Shown here piece by piece: positions 33,651 to 41,622 of a DNA stretch of 64,000 nucleotides. The stretch comes from Klenkia sesuvii (lineage in GTDB: Bacteria; Actinomycetota; Actinomycetes; Mycobacteriales; Geodermatophilaceae), in NCBI RefSeq assembly GCF_037083825.1, contig NZ_JBAPLU010000003.1, forward strand, positions 257,995 to 321,994, in the 5' to 3' direction. Position 1 is the first letter of the stretch, and each line of letters starts with the position of its first letter. The notes under the pieces were generated by a model. That model was not told the origin of the DNA. It saw nothing but the letters and a program-made list of their open reading frames with translations, and did no database searches. The translations under genes and the position numbers were made by a program.

Positions 33651-35174
33651 GTGACCAGCACGATCGAGAAGACCCATCCGGCGGGCACCGCCGTCCGCGA
33701 GGTGCACGTCGCCGTCATCGGGTCCGGGTTCGCCGGGCTCGGCATGGCGATCCGGCTGCGCGAACAGGGCATCGAGGACTTCGTCGTCCTCGAGCGCGGC
33801 GAGGACGTCGGGGGCACGTGGCGCGACAACAGCTACCCCGGTGCGGCCTGCGACGTGCAGTCCAACCTCTACTCGTTCTCCTTCGCGCCCAACCCCGAAT
33901 GGCCGCGCACCTACTCCGAGCAGCCCGAGATCTTCGCCTACCTGCGCGACGTCGCCGACCGGTACGGCCTCCGCGACAAGCACGTGTTCGGCGCCGAGGT
34001 CACCGCCGCCACCTGGGACGACGACGCCCGGCGCTGGCACGTCGAGACCACCGCCGGGGACTACCGCGCGAAGGTCCTGGTGTCGGGCGCCGGCGCGCTG
34101 GCCGACCCCTCCTTCCCCGACATCCCGGGCATCGAGAGCTTCGCCGGCACCGTCATGCACACGGCCCGCTGGGACCACTCCCACGACCTCACCGGAGACC
34201 GCGTGGCCGTCGTCGGCACCGGCGCCTCGGCCATCCAGGTCGTGCCGGCCATCCAGCCGCAGGTCGGCTCGGTGGCGGTCTACCAGCGCACGCCCCCGTG
34301 GGTCATCCCCCGCGGCGACCGGCCCACCACGCCGTTCGAGCGGTCGCTGTACCGCCGCTTCCCCGCCGTCCAGCGGGCGGTGCGCGGTGCGCTGTACGCC
34401 GGCCGCGAGTTCCTGGTGTTCGGCATGGCCAAGAACCGGCGGTGGCTGGCCCCGGTGCAGAAGCTCGCCCGCACCCACCTGGAGCGCCAGGTGCGGGACC
34501 CGCAGCTGCGCGCCGCGGTCACCCCCGACTACACGATCGGCTGCAAGCGCATCCTGATCAGCAACGACTGGTACCCGGCGATCTCCGCGCCCAACGCCGA
34601 GGTGGTCACCGCCGGGATCGCCGAGATCCGGCCGCACTCCGTGGTCACCCGCGACGGGGTCGAGCGGCCCACCGACACCCTCGTGCTGGCCACCGGCTTC
34701 CACGTCACCGACCTGCCGATCGCGCACCGCATCCGGGGCCGCGACGGGCGCAGCCTGGCCGAGGTCTGGGACGAGGGCATGGTGACCAACCGCGGTTCGA
34801 CCGTCGCCGGCTTCCCGAACCTCTTCCTGCTGGTCGGCCCCAACGTCGGCGTCGGGCACACCTCGATGGTCTACATGATCGAGTCGCAGGTGGCCTACGT
34901 CGGCGAGGCGCTGCGGGCCATGGCCGTCGAGGGGCTGGCCACGCTGGAGACCACCCCGGCCGCGCAGGAGGCCTACCGCGAGCTCATCGCCGAGCGCTCG
35001 CGGGGCACCGTGTGGCTCGGCGGCGGCTGCGGGTCCTGGTACCTGGACAGGCACGGGCACAACACCACGCTGTGGCCCGACTTCACCTTCCTGTTCCGCC
35101 GGCTCACCAAGACCCTCGACCGGGAGAACTACGTGGGGACGACGGAGCGCGAGACCGCGGGGGTGGCCGCGTGA
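33651..35174 (+). CDS. Flavin-containing (Baeyer-Villiger-type) monooxygenase
   Basis: A 507-residue class B flavoprotein. VAVIGSGFAGLGMAIRL is the FAD motif (residues 21-37), DVGGTWRDNSYPGAACD follows, FAGTVMHTARWDH at about 162-174 is close to the Baeyer-Villiger fingerprint FxGxxxHxxxWP/D, and VAVVGTGASAIQVVPAI is the NADPH-binding GxGxxA site. It inserts one oxygen from O2 into a ketone or similar group. GTG 33651 follows AAGGGAG. Coupled to the hydrolase gene (GTGA), which would open the ester formed. Confidence 0.92.
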   Translation: MTSTIEKTHPAGTAVREVHVAVIGSGFAGLGMAIRLREQGIEDFVVLERGEDVGGTWRDNSYPGAACDVQSNLYSFSFAPNPEWPRTYSEQPEIFAYLRDVADRYGLRDKHVFGAEVTAATWDDDARRWHVETTAGDYRAKVLVSGAGALADPSFPDIPGIESFAGTVMHTARWDHSHDLTGDRVAVVGTGASAIQVVPAIQPQVGSVAVYQRTPPWVIPRGDRPTTPFERSLYRRFPAVQRAVRGALYAGREFLVFGMAKNRRWLAPVQKLARTHLERQVRDPQLRAAVTPDYTIGCKRILISNDWYPAISAPNAEVVTAGIAEIRPHSVVTRDGVERPTDTLVLATGFHVTDLPIAHRIRGRDGRSLAEVWDEGMVTNRGSTVAGFPNLFLLVGPNVGVGHTSMVYMIESQVAYVGEALRAMAVEGLATLETTPAAQEAYRELIAERSRGTVWLGGGCGSWYLDRHGHNTTLWPDFTFLFRRLTKTLDRENYVGTTERETAGVAA

Positions 35175-36109
35175 CCGCGGCGGCCATCTCCACCGACGCC
35201 GGCACGGTGCAGCACACCGTCCACGCCGTCCGCGCCGTCGACGGCGCCCTGCTGCACGCCACCGTCGACGGCTCGCCCGAGGCTCCGGTGACCGTCGTCC
35301 TCGCGCACGGCTGGACCCTCGCGCGGGCCTCCTGGGACGACGTCGCCGCCCTGCTGGCCCCCGACGTGGCCGCCGGCGCGCTGCGCCTGGTGCGCTACGA
35401 CCAGCGCGGGCACGGCCGATCCACCTGGGGCGACACCGACCCGGTGTCGATCGACCTGCTCGGCGAGGACATGGCGACGATCCTGGCCGAGCTGGCCCCG
35501 ACCGGGCCGGTGGTGCTGGGCGGGCACTCGATGGGCGGCATGACGATCATGGCGCTGGCCGCCGCGCACCCCGAGCTCGTCGGCGAGCGCGTGGTCGGCG
35601 TGGCCCTCGTGGACACCTCGGCCGGGCAGCTGTCCCACCCGCCGCGCAACCTGATGGAGCGGCTGCAGGAGCGTGCGCTGCCGGGCCTGGGTGCCTGGGC
35701 GGTCGCCCACTCCCGGCGCGTCGAGGGTTGGCGCCGCCTGGTGCCGCCGACCCACCCGCGGCACCGCAGCATCGTGCGCGGCGTCCTCTACGGCCGCGAC
35801 GCCACCGACGAGATGGTCGCCCGGGGTGCGGAGATCATGGCCGGGTCCTCGATCCGCGCGTTCGTCGCCTTCTACCCCGCACTCGGCGCCCACGACAAGG
35901 CGCAGGCCCTGGCCGAGCTCGGCACGGTGCCGGTGGAGATCCTGGTCGGCGACACCGACAAGCTCACCCCGGTGAAGCACTCGGGGCGCCTGGCTGCGGC
36001 CATCCCGACCGCGCACCTGCAGATCGTGCCCGGCTGCGGCCACATGCTGCCGCAGGAGCGCCCCGATCTGGTGACCGACGCGATCCGCCGGTTGCTGCCG
36101 GCGCGGTGA
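35171..36109 (+). CDS. Alpha/beta hydrolase
   Basis: A 312-residue hydrolase. TVVLAHGWTLARASWDDVA has the oxyanion HG, LVRYDQRGHGRSTWG, VVLGGHSMGGMTIMALA the nucleophile Ser (GHSMGG), VGDTDKLTPVKHS the acid Asp, and VPGCGHMLPQERPDLV the catalytic His. Overlapping the monooxygenase gene by four bases, it likely cleaves its ester or lactone product, the common ketone-degradation pairing. Cytosolic; no signal peptide. Confidence 0.9.
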   Translation: MTAAAISTDAGTVQHTVHAVRAVDGALLHATVDGSPEAPVTVVLAHGWTLARASWDDVAALLAPDVAAGALRLVRYDQRGHGRSTWGDTDPVSIDLLGEDMATILAELAPTGPVVLGGHSMGGMTIMALAAAHPELVGERVVGVALVDTSAGQLSHPPRNLMERLQERALPGLGAWAVAHSRRVEGWRRLVPPTHPRHRSIVRGVLYGRDATDEMVARGAEIMAGSSIRAFVAFYPALGAHDKAQALAELGTVPVEILVGDTDKLTPVKHSGRLAAAIPTAHLQIVPGCGHMLPQERPDLVTDAIRRLLPAR

Positions 36110-36116
36110 CGACGCG

Positions 36117-36665
36117 GTGACGGCGGCCCGGCGGACCGCCGCCGATCGGCGGGCCCAGCTGGTGGAGATCGGCCTGGAGCTGTTGCCCACCACCCGGGTG
36201 CCGGAGCTGACGGTCGACGAGGTGGCGCGGCGGGCGGGCATCAGCCGCAGCCTGCTGTTCCACTACTTCGCCACCAAGACCGACTACATCGACGCCGTCA
36301 CGACGGCGGCCGCGGACCTGCTGTGCAGCCACGTGCTGGCGGTGCCGGGCGACATGGCCGGCATGCTCGACCGCTTCGTCAGCTGGGTGGAGACCTACCG
36401 GGACAGCTACGTCGCGTTCGTGCGCGGGGCGGTGGGCGGCGATCCGGCGGTCGCCGACGTGTACACCCGGGCGCGCGAGCGGCTGGTCGACGGCACGCTG
36501 GCCGCCGTCGGCCTGCCCGACGACCCGCGCCACCGCCAGCTCGTGCGCTCGTGGTTCGCCTTCACCGAGGACCTGGTGATCGGCTGGACGGCCGACCCGA
36601 CCCTGACCCGGGACGAGGTGCTCGGCCTCGCCTCGGACGTGCTGGCCCGGATCACCACCCGCTGA
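36117..36665 (+). CDS. TetR family transcriptional regulator
   Basis: A 182-residue repressor. Residues 10-55 (RRAQLVEIGLELLPTTRVPELTVDEVARRAGISRSLLFHYFATKTDYIDAV) are the TetR helix-turn-helix; the rest is a helical ligand domain with a DUF2 type WFAFTEDLVIGWTADP region. Seven bases after the hydrolase gene, last in the operon, and most likely binds the two TGTTGAGC operators at 33.6 kb. Its inducer may be the monooxygenase substrate. Confidence 0.9.
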   Translation: MTAARRTAADRRAQLVEIGLELLPTTRVPELTVDEVARRAGISRSLLFHYFATKTDYIDAVTTAAADLLCSHVLAVPGDMAGMLDRFVSWVETYRDSYVAFVRGAVGGDPAVADVYTRARERLVDGTLAAVGLPDDPRHRQLVRSWFAFTEDLVIGWTADPTLTRDEVLGLASDVLARITTR

Positions 36666-36693
36666 GCCGGCCGGCGACGCCCGGAGGGGCCCG

Positions 36694-37452
36694 TCAGCCG
36701 GCCAGGGACGACGGGAGCCGGTCGGCCGCCTCGTGCGGTGGCGGTTGCAGGCGGCCCACCACCTCGACGGCGCTGGCCCCCGTGGTGTCCATGGACTTCT
36801 TCACCTTGGCGCCGTAGAGGTCGACGTACTCCTGACCCGACAGCAGCATGATCTCGTACATGATCTCGTCGGTGATCGAGCGCTCGACGAACCGGTCACC
36901 GCTCAGGCCGTCGTAGCGGGAGAAGTCCAGCGGCTCCCCGATGACGACGTCGACCCGGGTGAGCGTCGTGCCCAGCACGGTGACGCTGCGGCCGGGGACC
37001 ATCGCGACCGGGATGACCGGGCAGCCGGTCTCCAGCGCCATGCGCGCCACCCCGGTCTTGCCGCGGAAGAGCCGGCCGTCGGGCGAGCGGGTGCCCTCGG
37101 GGTAGATGCCCAGCAGCTTGCCCTCGCGCAGGATCCGCGTGCCGGTGCTCAGCGCGTTCTCGGCCGCGTCGGCGCTCGTGCGGTCGATCGGCACCTGACC
37201 GCTGCCGCCGAAGAAGACCCGCTGCAGGAACCCCTTCACCCCGGGGGCGGTGAAGTACTCGGCCTTGGCCAGGAACGTCACCCGCCGCCGCAGCACCAGC
37301 GGCATGAAGATCCAGTCCGAGGCGGCCAGGTGGTTGCTGGCCAGGATCGCCGCACCCCGGCGCGGCACGTTCTGCGCCCCGGTGACCTGCGGACGGAACA
37401 CCAGACGCACGACCGGCCCGATGGCCACGTGCTTGAGGAACCAGTAGAACAA
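36694..37452 (-). CDS. plsC: 1-acyl-sn-glycerol-3-phosphate acyltransferase
   Basis: A 252-residue PlsC-type acyltransferase. LASNHLAASDW contains HX4D (catalytic His and Asp), followed by FGGSGQVPIDR, LLGIYPEGTRSPDGRLFRGKTG (PEGTRS) and VIPVAMV. It transfers an acyl group to lysophosphatidate on the way to phospholipids, on the inner membrane face. A short hydrophobic N-terminus (LFYWFLKHVAIGPVVRLVF) anchors it. Start TTG at 37452: GAGGGAGG stands four bases upstream and no better start exists. Corresponds in order to Rv2182c. Confidence 0.88.
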   Translation of the reverse strand: MFYWFLKHVAIGPVVRLVFRPQVTGAQNVPRRGAAILASNHLAASDWIFMPLVLRRRVTFLAKAEYFTAPGVKGFLQRVFFGGSGQVPIDRTSADAAENALSTGTRILREGKLLGIYPEGTRSPDGRLFRGKTGVARMALETGCPVIPVAMVPGRSVTVLGTTLTRVDVVIGEPLDFSRYDGLSGDRFVERSITDEIMYEIMLLSGQEYVDLYGAKVKKSMDTTGASAVEVVGRLQPPPHEAADRLPSSLAG

Positions 37453-37456
37453 CGCG

Positions 37457-37464
37457 CCTCCCTC
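37457..37464 (-). promoter_or_regulatory. Ribosome binding site supporting plsC TTG start
   Basis: GAGGGAGG on the minus strand ends four bases before TTG at 37452. Confidence 0.55.
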
Positions 37465-37584
37465 GGCAGCTGTCAGACTAAGGAGGACCGGGGCCGCGGG
37501 GCAATCGCGGGTCCGGTCCGGCCCCGCCCCCTGGACAACGAGCCGGTGGCCGACGACGCTTCGGTCCGTGCACGGGAGGCCAGC

Positions 37585-38409
37585 ATGACCGCACGGCGCG
37601 GCCGTCGGGACAACGGTCTCGACGCCCCCCTCTGGCACCCGCTGCGCGACGTCGACCCCCGGGTGGGCGAGCACCTGCTCGACGTCCTGCGCGACGAGGG
37701 CATCGCCGCCTACCTGGCGCCCTCCACCGACGACGGTCCCTACACGCGCACCCAGTTCCTGCCCTCGCCGCCCACCGACCGGCTGTTCGTCGACCGCGCC
37801 CGCCGGGCCGACGCCCGCACGCTGGTGGACTCGCACGCCGACGAGCACCTGCCCACCGCCCCGACCCCGCGCCGACGCCGCACGGACCGGGCCGAGGACG
37901 CCGCCGCCACCGACGCCGAGTTCGCCCGCATCGTCGCGGCCTGGCAGGCCGAGGAGCGGGCGCAGGCCGCCGCGGCCGGCGACGGGGTCCAGGACGGGGG
38001 CAGGGACGGGGGCAGGGACGGCGCCCAGGACAGCGCCCAGGACAGGGCCCACGACGAGTTCCGCGACGAGTTCCGCGACGGGGCTCCGGCCCGGCGCGGC
38101 GAGCCGGTCGACGACGAGCTCGACGACGCCGGCCCGCCCGCCCCGGCCGAGGTGCCCGTCCTCGACCGGCCCGACGAGCACTTCGAGCCCCCGCCGCCGC
38201 CACCCATCCCGGTGCTGGCCCCCGCCTCGCTCTACGCGCTGCTGCTCATCGCCGCCGGCGCGGTCTGCATCATCGCGCCGGGGGCGATCGGGCTGAGCCT
38301 GGACGTCGGCATCGTCATCGGCGTCCTGGCCGTGGTGGGCGGGGTCGCCGTCCTGGTGTCGCGCATGCGCGACCGCACCGACGACGACGGCGACGGCGCC
38401 GTCGTCTAG
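37585..38409 (+). CDS. Membrane protein with low-complexity acidic linker (DUF308-like)
   Basis: A 274-residue protein. The N-terminal 80 residues (PLWHPLRDVDPRVGEHLLDVLRDEGIAAYLAPSTDDGPYTRTQFLPSPPTDRLFVDRAR) form a small globular region; residues 130-160 are a repetitive acidic linker (GRDGGRDGAQDSAQDRAHDEFRDEFRDG) encoded by short DNA repeats; the C-terminus has two membrane helices (SLYALLLIAAGAVCIIAPGAIGL and DVGIVIGVLAVVGGVAVLV) and an acidic tail. Conserved in actinobacteria near this acyltransferase, as I recall. GGGAGG lies five bases before ATG 37585. Function unknown. Confidence 0.78.
   Translation: MTARRGRRDNGLDAPLWHPLRDVDPRVGEHLLDVLRDEGIAAYLAPSTDDGPYTRTQFLPSPPTDRLFVDRARRADARTLVDSHADEHLPTAPTPRRRRTDRAEDAAATDAEFARIVAAWQAEERAQAAAAGDGVQDGGRDGGRDGAQDSAQDRAHDEFRDEFRDGAPARRGEPVDDELDDAGPPAPAEVPVLDRPDEHFEPPPPPPIPVLAPASLYALLLIAAGAVCIIAPGAIGLSLDVGIVIGVLAVVGGVAVLVSRMRDRTDDDGDGAVV
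37981..38090 (+). repeat. Short tandem repeats inside coding DNA
   Basis: Two copies of a GACGGGGGCAGG-like unit, two of a CAGGACAGCGCC-like unit and two of GACGAGTTCCGC follow one another; they encode the acidic linker of the membrane protein. Likely slippage-prone. Confidence 0.6.
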
Positions 38410-38415
38410 CGCGCC

Positions 38416-38435
38416 GTCACCGCGCCCGCGGTGAC
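38416..38435. terminator. Hairpin between convergent genes
   Basis: GTCACCGC and GCGGTGAC pair perfectly around GCCC, six bases past the stop of the membrane protein gene. Confidence 0.65.
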
Positions 38436-38500
38436 CACCCCGGGTCGGTTGCTGCCTCCCCGTCCGGGTGACCGCCGTGGACCCGTGCTGATCTCGTGCT

Positions 38501-39484
38501 CTACGCCGCGCCCTCGTGGACGGCGAGGCGGACGAGGTCCGCGGCGCCGACCAGGCCGGCCTGGGCACCGAGCTGGGCGCCCACGACGGTGGGCCCGGGG
38601 CGGAACCCGCGGCCGGGCAGCGCCCGTTCCAGCCGGTCACGTGCCGGGCCCAGCACCATCTCCCCCAGCACGCTGACACCACCGCCGATGACCACGACGT
38701 CGGGGTCGAGGATCGCGGCCATGTCGGCGATCCCCTGGCCCAACCAGGTGCCGACCTCGGCCAGCAGCTCGAGGGCGAGCGGGTCACCGGCCTTGGCGGC
38801 GGTGGCGACGTCCACGCCGGTGAGCCGCTCGGCCCGGCCACCCACCCGCTCCAGCAGCAGCGCAGCGGCGGCCGGCGAGCTGGTGGCCACCTCGCGGGCG
38901 GTGAGACCCAGGGCGTTGCCCGAGGCGTACTGCTCCCAGCACCCGCGGTTGCCGCAAGCGCACAGCCGTCCGTCGGGCACCACGCGCATGTGCCCCCACT
39001 CCCCCGCCACCCCGTGCGCACCGCGCTGCAGCCGGCCGTCGATGACCATGCCGCCGCCGATGCCGGTGCCCAGTGTGATCATCACGGCGAGGTCCGACCC
39101 TTGGGCGGCGCCGTAGCGGTACTCCGCCCAGGCCGCGGCGTCGGCGTCGTTGCCCACCCAGAGCGGTCGCTGCAGCCGGTCGGTGAGGTCCTGGCGCAGC
39201 GGCTGGTTGCGCCAGGCCAGGTGCGGGCTGAAGAGCACCGTGTCGCCGGTGCGGTCGAACCACCCGGCGGCCCCGACGCCGACGCCGACCAGCGGCCCGC
39301 CGTGGGCCTCGGCCAGCTCGTCGACCACGGCGGCGATGGCGTCCTCGGTGGCGCGCACCGACGCGCCGGGCGTGGCCCGCCGGGCGGTCGAGCTGATGGT
39401 GCCGTCGGGCAGGACGACGCCGCCGGCCACCTTCGTGCCACCGATGTCGATGCCGATCGCCGGCAGGTCGTGCGGGGAGCTCAT
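38501..39484 (-). CDS. ROK-family glucokinase
   Basis: A 327-residue ROK kinase. GIDIGGTKVAGGVV is the first phosphate motif, WVGNDADAAAWAEYRYG contains the catalytic Asp, VMITLGTGIGGGMVIDG the second phosphate loop, and EWGHMRV...CACGNRGCWEQYASG carries the zinc-binding His and Cys cluster (CxCGxxGCxE). It phosphorylates glucose using ATP. ATG 39484 overlaps the stop of the preceding gene (ATGA), so it is coupled to the Rv2183c- and Rv2184c-like genes. Confidence 0.9.
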   Translation of the reverse strand: MSSPHDLPAIGIDIGGTKVAGGVVLPDGTISSTARRATPGASVRATEDAIAAVVDELAEAHGGPLVGVGVGAAGWFDRTGDTVLFSPHLAWRNQPLRQDLTDRLQRPLWVGNDADAAAWAEYRYGAAQGSDLAVMITLGTGIGGGMVIDGRLQRGAHGVAGEWGHMRVVPDGRLCACGNRGCWEQYASGNALGLTAREVATSSPAAAALLLERVGGRAERLTGVDVATAAKAGDPLALELLAEVGTWLGQGIADMAAILDPDVVVIGGGVSVLGEMVLGPARDRLERALPGRGFRPGPTVVGAQLGAQAGLVGAADLVRLAVHEGAA

Positions 39485-39909
39485 GCCACCTCGATGCGTT
39501 GCACGGGGGCGGGCGCGGGCGCCGGCCCGGGGTCGGGGTCGCCGGCACCGCGGGGCGTGGCGTCGGCGGATGTGGCGTCGGCGGATGTGGCGTCGGCGGT
39601 CGTGGCGTCGGTGGTCGTGGCGTCGCCGGATGTGGAGGCAGCTGTCCCGTCGGCGGGGCGGGACAGCGTGCGCAGCGCCCCGGACGCGGCGGCGAGCACG
39701 TCGGCCAGCGCCTCGGACAGGTCCGGACGCCGACCGCGCAGCACCGCCAGCGCCGTGCAGACCGGGCAGCTGCGGCACTCGGCGGCGTGGTCCTCACCGG
39801 CCGCGGACCCCACGTCGGCCACGAACCCGCCGAGACCGCCGAGACCGCCGGGCAGACCCTCCACCAGCCCGCGCAGCTGCTCGGCCCACGGCGGTTCGGG
39901 CCCGGTCAC
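39481..39909 (-). CDS. Rv2183c-like small protein with Cys pair and DAT repeats
   Basis: A 142-residue protein. Residues 1-75 hold EDHAAECRSCPVCTALAVLRGRRPDLSEALADVLAAASGALRTL, a CxxC plus helix pattern that I associate with the actinobacterial Rv2183c family and that might bind metal. The next 30 residues are a repetitive DATTTDATTADATSADAT linker encoded by five 15-bp units. The tail is Pro/Ala-rich. It overlaps the ATPase gene upstream (GTGA) and the glucokinase downstream (ATGA). Function unknown. Confidence 0.72.
   Translation of the reverse strand: MTGPEPPWAEQLRGLVEGLPGGLGGLGGFVADVGSAAGEDHAAECRSCPVCTALAVLRGRRPDLSEALADVLAAASGALRTLSRPADGTAASTSGDATTTDATTADATSADATSADATPRGAGDPDPGPAPAPAPVQRIEVA
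39557..39631 (-). repeat. Five tandem 15-bp repeats
   Basis: Five units of GTGGCGTCGGCGGAT-like sequence with up to three changes (39557, 39572, 39587, 39602, 39617). In frame within the Rv2183c-like gene, each adding five residues (DATxA). Confidence 0.85.
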
Positions 39910-41030
39910 CGGGCGACCTCGGCGGCCAGCAGGTCGGCGGGCCACTGGGTGGGGTCGGCGGCGAAGCGCACGCGCAGGGCGGCGCCCGGCGAACCGGGGT
40001 CGGTGACCGCCGCCGCGGTCACCGTGCACCGCCGCAGCAGCGGGTCCAGCGGCAGCGACCGGCGCAGGCCGGCGGTGCCCACCACCAGCTCGTCCCCCCA
40101 GCGGGTCAGGTCGACCTCGCCCCGGCCGGCGTAGGGCAGCGGCACGGTCAGCTCCCAGCCGGCCTCCCCGCGGTGGGGCAGCGGGGTCAGCGGCCCGGTG
40201 GGCGCGGCCGGTGCCACCGCCGCACCCAGGGCACGCAGTCCCTCGACGTCCGACGGCGACCGCGGCGCCTCGACCACCTCGGCCGGCTGCACCCCGGCCG
40301 CCCGCAGCGCAGCCTTGACGTCGTCCTGCTGCTCCCGGCGCGCCTGTCCCCACGACCCGGTCGACGGCGGCACCACCCGGGCCAGGGTGACCGAGGCCAA
40401 CCGGTGGCCGAGCAGGCCGAGACCCGCGCCGGCGCGGCGCAGCGCCGGCAGGGCCCGGTCGTCGGGGGCCAGCACCAGGTGCACCTCCGGCCCGGCGGGT
40501 ACCGAGCCCAGGGCCGCCTCGAGCGCGCTGGCCGCCGCGAGGGCGGCCTCAACGGCGCCGGGCCGGCTGCGGGTCAGGGCGCGCACCGAGGCCAGCACCC
40601 GCAGCCGCGGCGGGGCCAGCTGGGCCAACCACCACCGTGCGGCGTGCGGCAGGGCCAGGACGGCGGTGGCCCGCTCGAGCGGCCCGGCGTCCAGCACGAC
40701 GTCGACGTCCCCGGCGGCCAGCCGCCCCCACTCGGTCAGCAGGGCGACCTCGTCGACCCCGGGCAAAGGCACCACCGAGGAGGAGGGCGGCAACGCGAGC
40801 GCCGGCACCAGCGCGGCCAGCTGGTCCAGGTGCGCACCCCAGGCCGCCTCGGCCGACTCGACGGGGGCCACGACGCGCACCACGACCCGCTCGGCCACCG
40901 CGGGCACCGCGGGGGCGTGCGTCGTCAGCAGCGCCACCGGCCGCCCCGCGTCGGCGAGTGCGAGCGCGGTGGCCGCGGCCACGGTGCTGGACCCGGCCCC
41001 GCCGGGGCCGGTGACGACGAGGGTGCGCAC
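39906..41030 (-). CDS. ArsA/Rv2184c-like P-loop protein with degenerate Walker A
   Basis: A 374-residue protein of the ArsA/GET3-like class. TLVVTGPGGAGSSTVAAATALALADAG is at the start, where ArsA has GKGGVGKTT; both lysines (signature and Walker A) are replaced, by Pro and Ser. DVVLDAGPLERATAVLALP is the switch II/Walker B region, and the C-terminus ends in an HSP20-like beta domain (WELTVPLPYAGRGEVDLTRWGDELVVGTAGLRRSLPLDPLLRRC). Loss of lysines suggests little ATPase activity. Operon with Rv2183c-like gene; Rv2185c-like gene upstream. Role unknown. Confidence 0.82.
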   Translation of the reverse strand: MRTLVVTGPGGAGSSTVAAATALALADAGRPVALLTTHAPAVPAVAERVVVRVVAPVESAEAAWGAHLDQLAALVPALALPPSSSVVPLPGVDEVALLTEWGRLAAGDVDVVLDAGPLERATAVLALPHAARWWLAQLAPPRLRVLASVRALTRSRPGAVEAALAAASALEAALGSVPAGPEVHLVLAPDDRALPALRRAGAGLGLLGHRLASVTLARVVPPSTGSWGQARREQQDDVKAALRAAGVQPAEVVEAPRSPSDVEGLRALGAAVAPAAPTGPLTPLPHRGEAGWELTVPLPYAGRGEVDLTRWGDELVVGTAGLRRSLPLDPLLRRCTVTAAAVTDPGSPGAALRVRFAADPTQWPADLLAAEVAR

Positions 41031-41037
41031 CGGTGGG

Positions 41038-41469
41038 TCAGGCCTCGACGCGCTTCTTGAGCTCCTTGAGCGCGGTGTCGAGGATGACCTTCTCGGCCTT
41101 GCGCTTGATCATGCCGAGCATCGGGATGGACAGGTCGATGCTGATCGCGTAGGTCACCTCGGTGCGCCCGCCGGACTCGACCAGGGTGTAGCTGCCGTCC
41201 TGCCGCTTCTGCATCTGGCCCTGCACCAGGGTCCAGCTGACCTGCCGGTCGCCGTCCCAGGTGTAGGCGAGCACGTAGTCGTCCTTGACCGCACCGGCGT
41301 CGAGCACGAAGTGCACCTGCTCGGCGCGGCCGTCGGCACCGGTGCTGAGCACCTCCACGGTCTGCGCGGCCGACACCCACTCGGGGTAGGCCGGGAAGTC
41401 GGCGACCACGGCCATCACGGCGGACGCCGGTGCGTCGATCACGATGGACTGGGTGGACTGGTCGGCCAT
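41038..41469 (-). CDS. SRPBCC/cyclase-dehydrase family protein (Rv2185c-like)
   Basis: A 143-residue START/SRPBCC-fold protein: STQSIVIDAPASAVMAVVADFPAYPEWVSAAQTVEVL is the first strand-helix, then VHFVLDAGAVKDDYVLAYTWDGDRQVSWTLVQGQMQKRQDGSYTLVESGGRTEVTYAISIDLSIPM, and a C-terminal helix. Such proteins hold a hydrophobic ligand such as a polyketide or lipid in a deep pocket. Start ATG 41469 has TACCCT six bases upstream. Same place as Rv2185c. Ligand unknown. Confidence 0.88.
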   Translation of the reverse strand: MADQSTQSIVIDAPASAVMAVVADFPAYPEWVSAAQTVEVLSTGADGRAEQVHFVLDAGAVKDDYVLAYTWDGDRQVSWTLVQGQMQKRQDGSYTLVESGGRTEVTYAISIDLSIPMLGMIKRKAEKVILDTALKELKKRVEA

Positions 41470-41475
41470 GCGCGC

Positions 41476-41481
41476 AGGGTA
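41476..41481 (-). promoter_or_regulatory. -10 element of leaderless SRPBCC promoter
   Basis: TACCCT on the minus strand, six bases before ATG at 41469. Confidence 0.5.
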
Positions 41482-41519
41482 GTCGCCGGGCGGTCGGCAG
41501 CGCCCTCCGGTGCAGGTCA

Positions 41520-41535
41520 CCTACTCACGAGTAGG
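41520..41535. promoter_or_regulatory. Palindromic operator candidate upstream of fadD15
   Basis: CCTACTC-AC-GAGTAGG, seven paired bases on each side of AC, 88 bp before the fadD15 start and just before a possible -10 (TAACCT near 41546). It looks like a TetR-family operator of a lipid regulator. Confidence 0.5.
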
Positions 41536-41622
41536 CAGGCCCCGGTAACCTGTCCCTCCACGATCCCGCGTCCGCAGGCCGGCGACGAGGCTGGCCCTCC
41601 GCGCGGGGAGGAGAGGACCGGC

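Noticed and set aside
39557..39631. CRISPR-like repeats
   Set aside because: Units are contiguous 15-mers in frame in a coding gene, with no spacers or cas genes.
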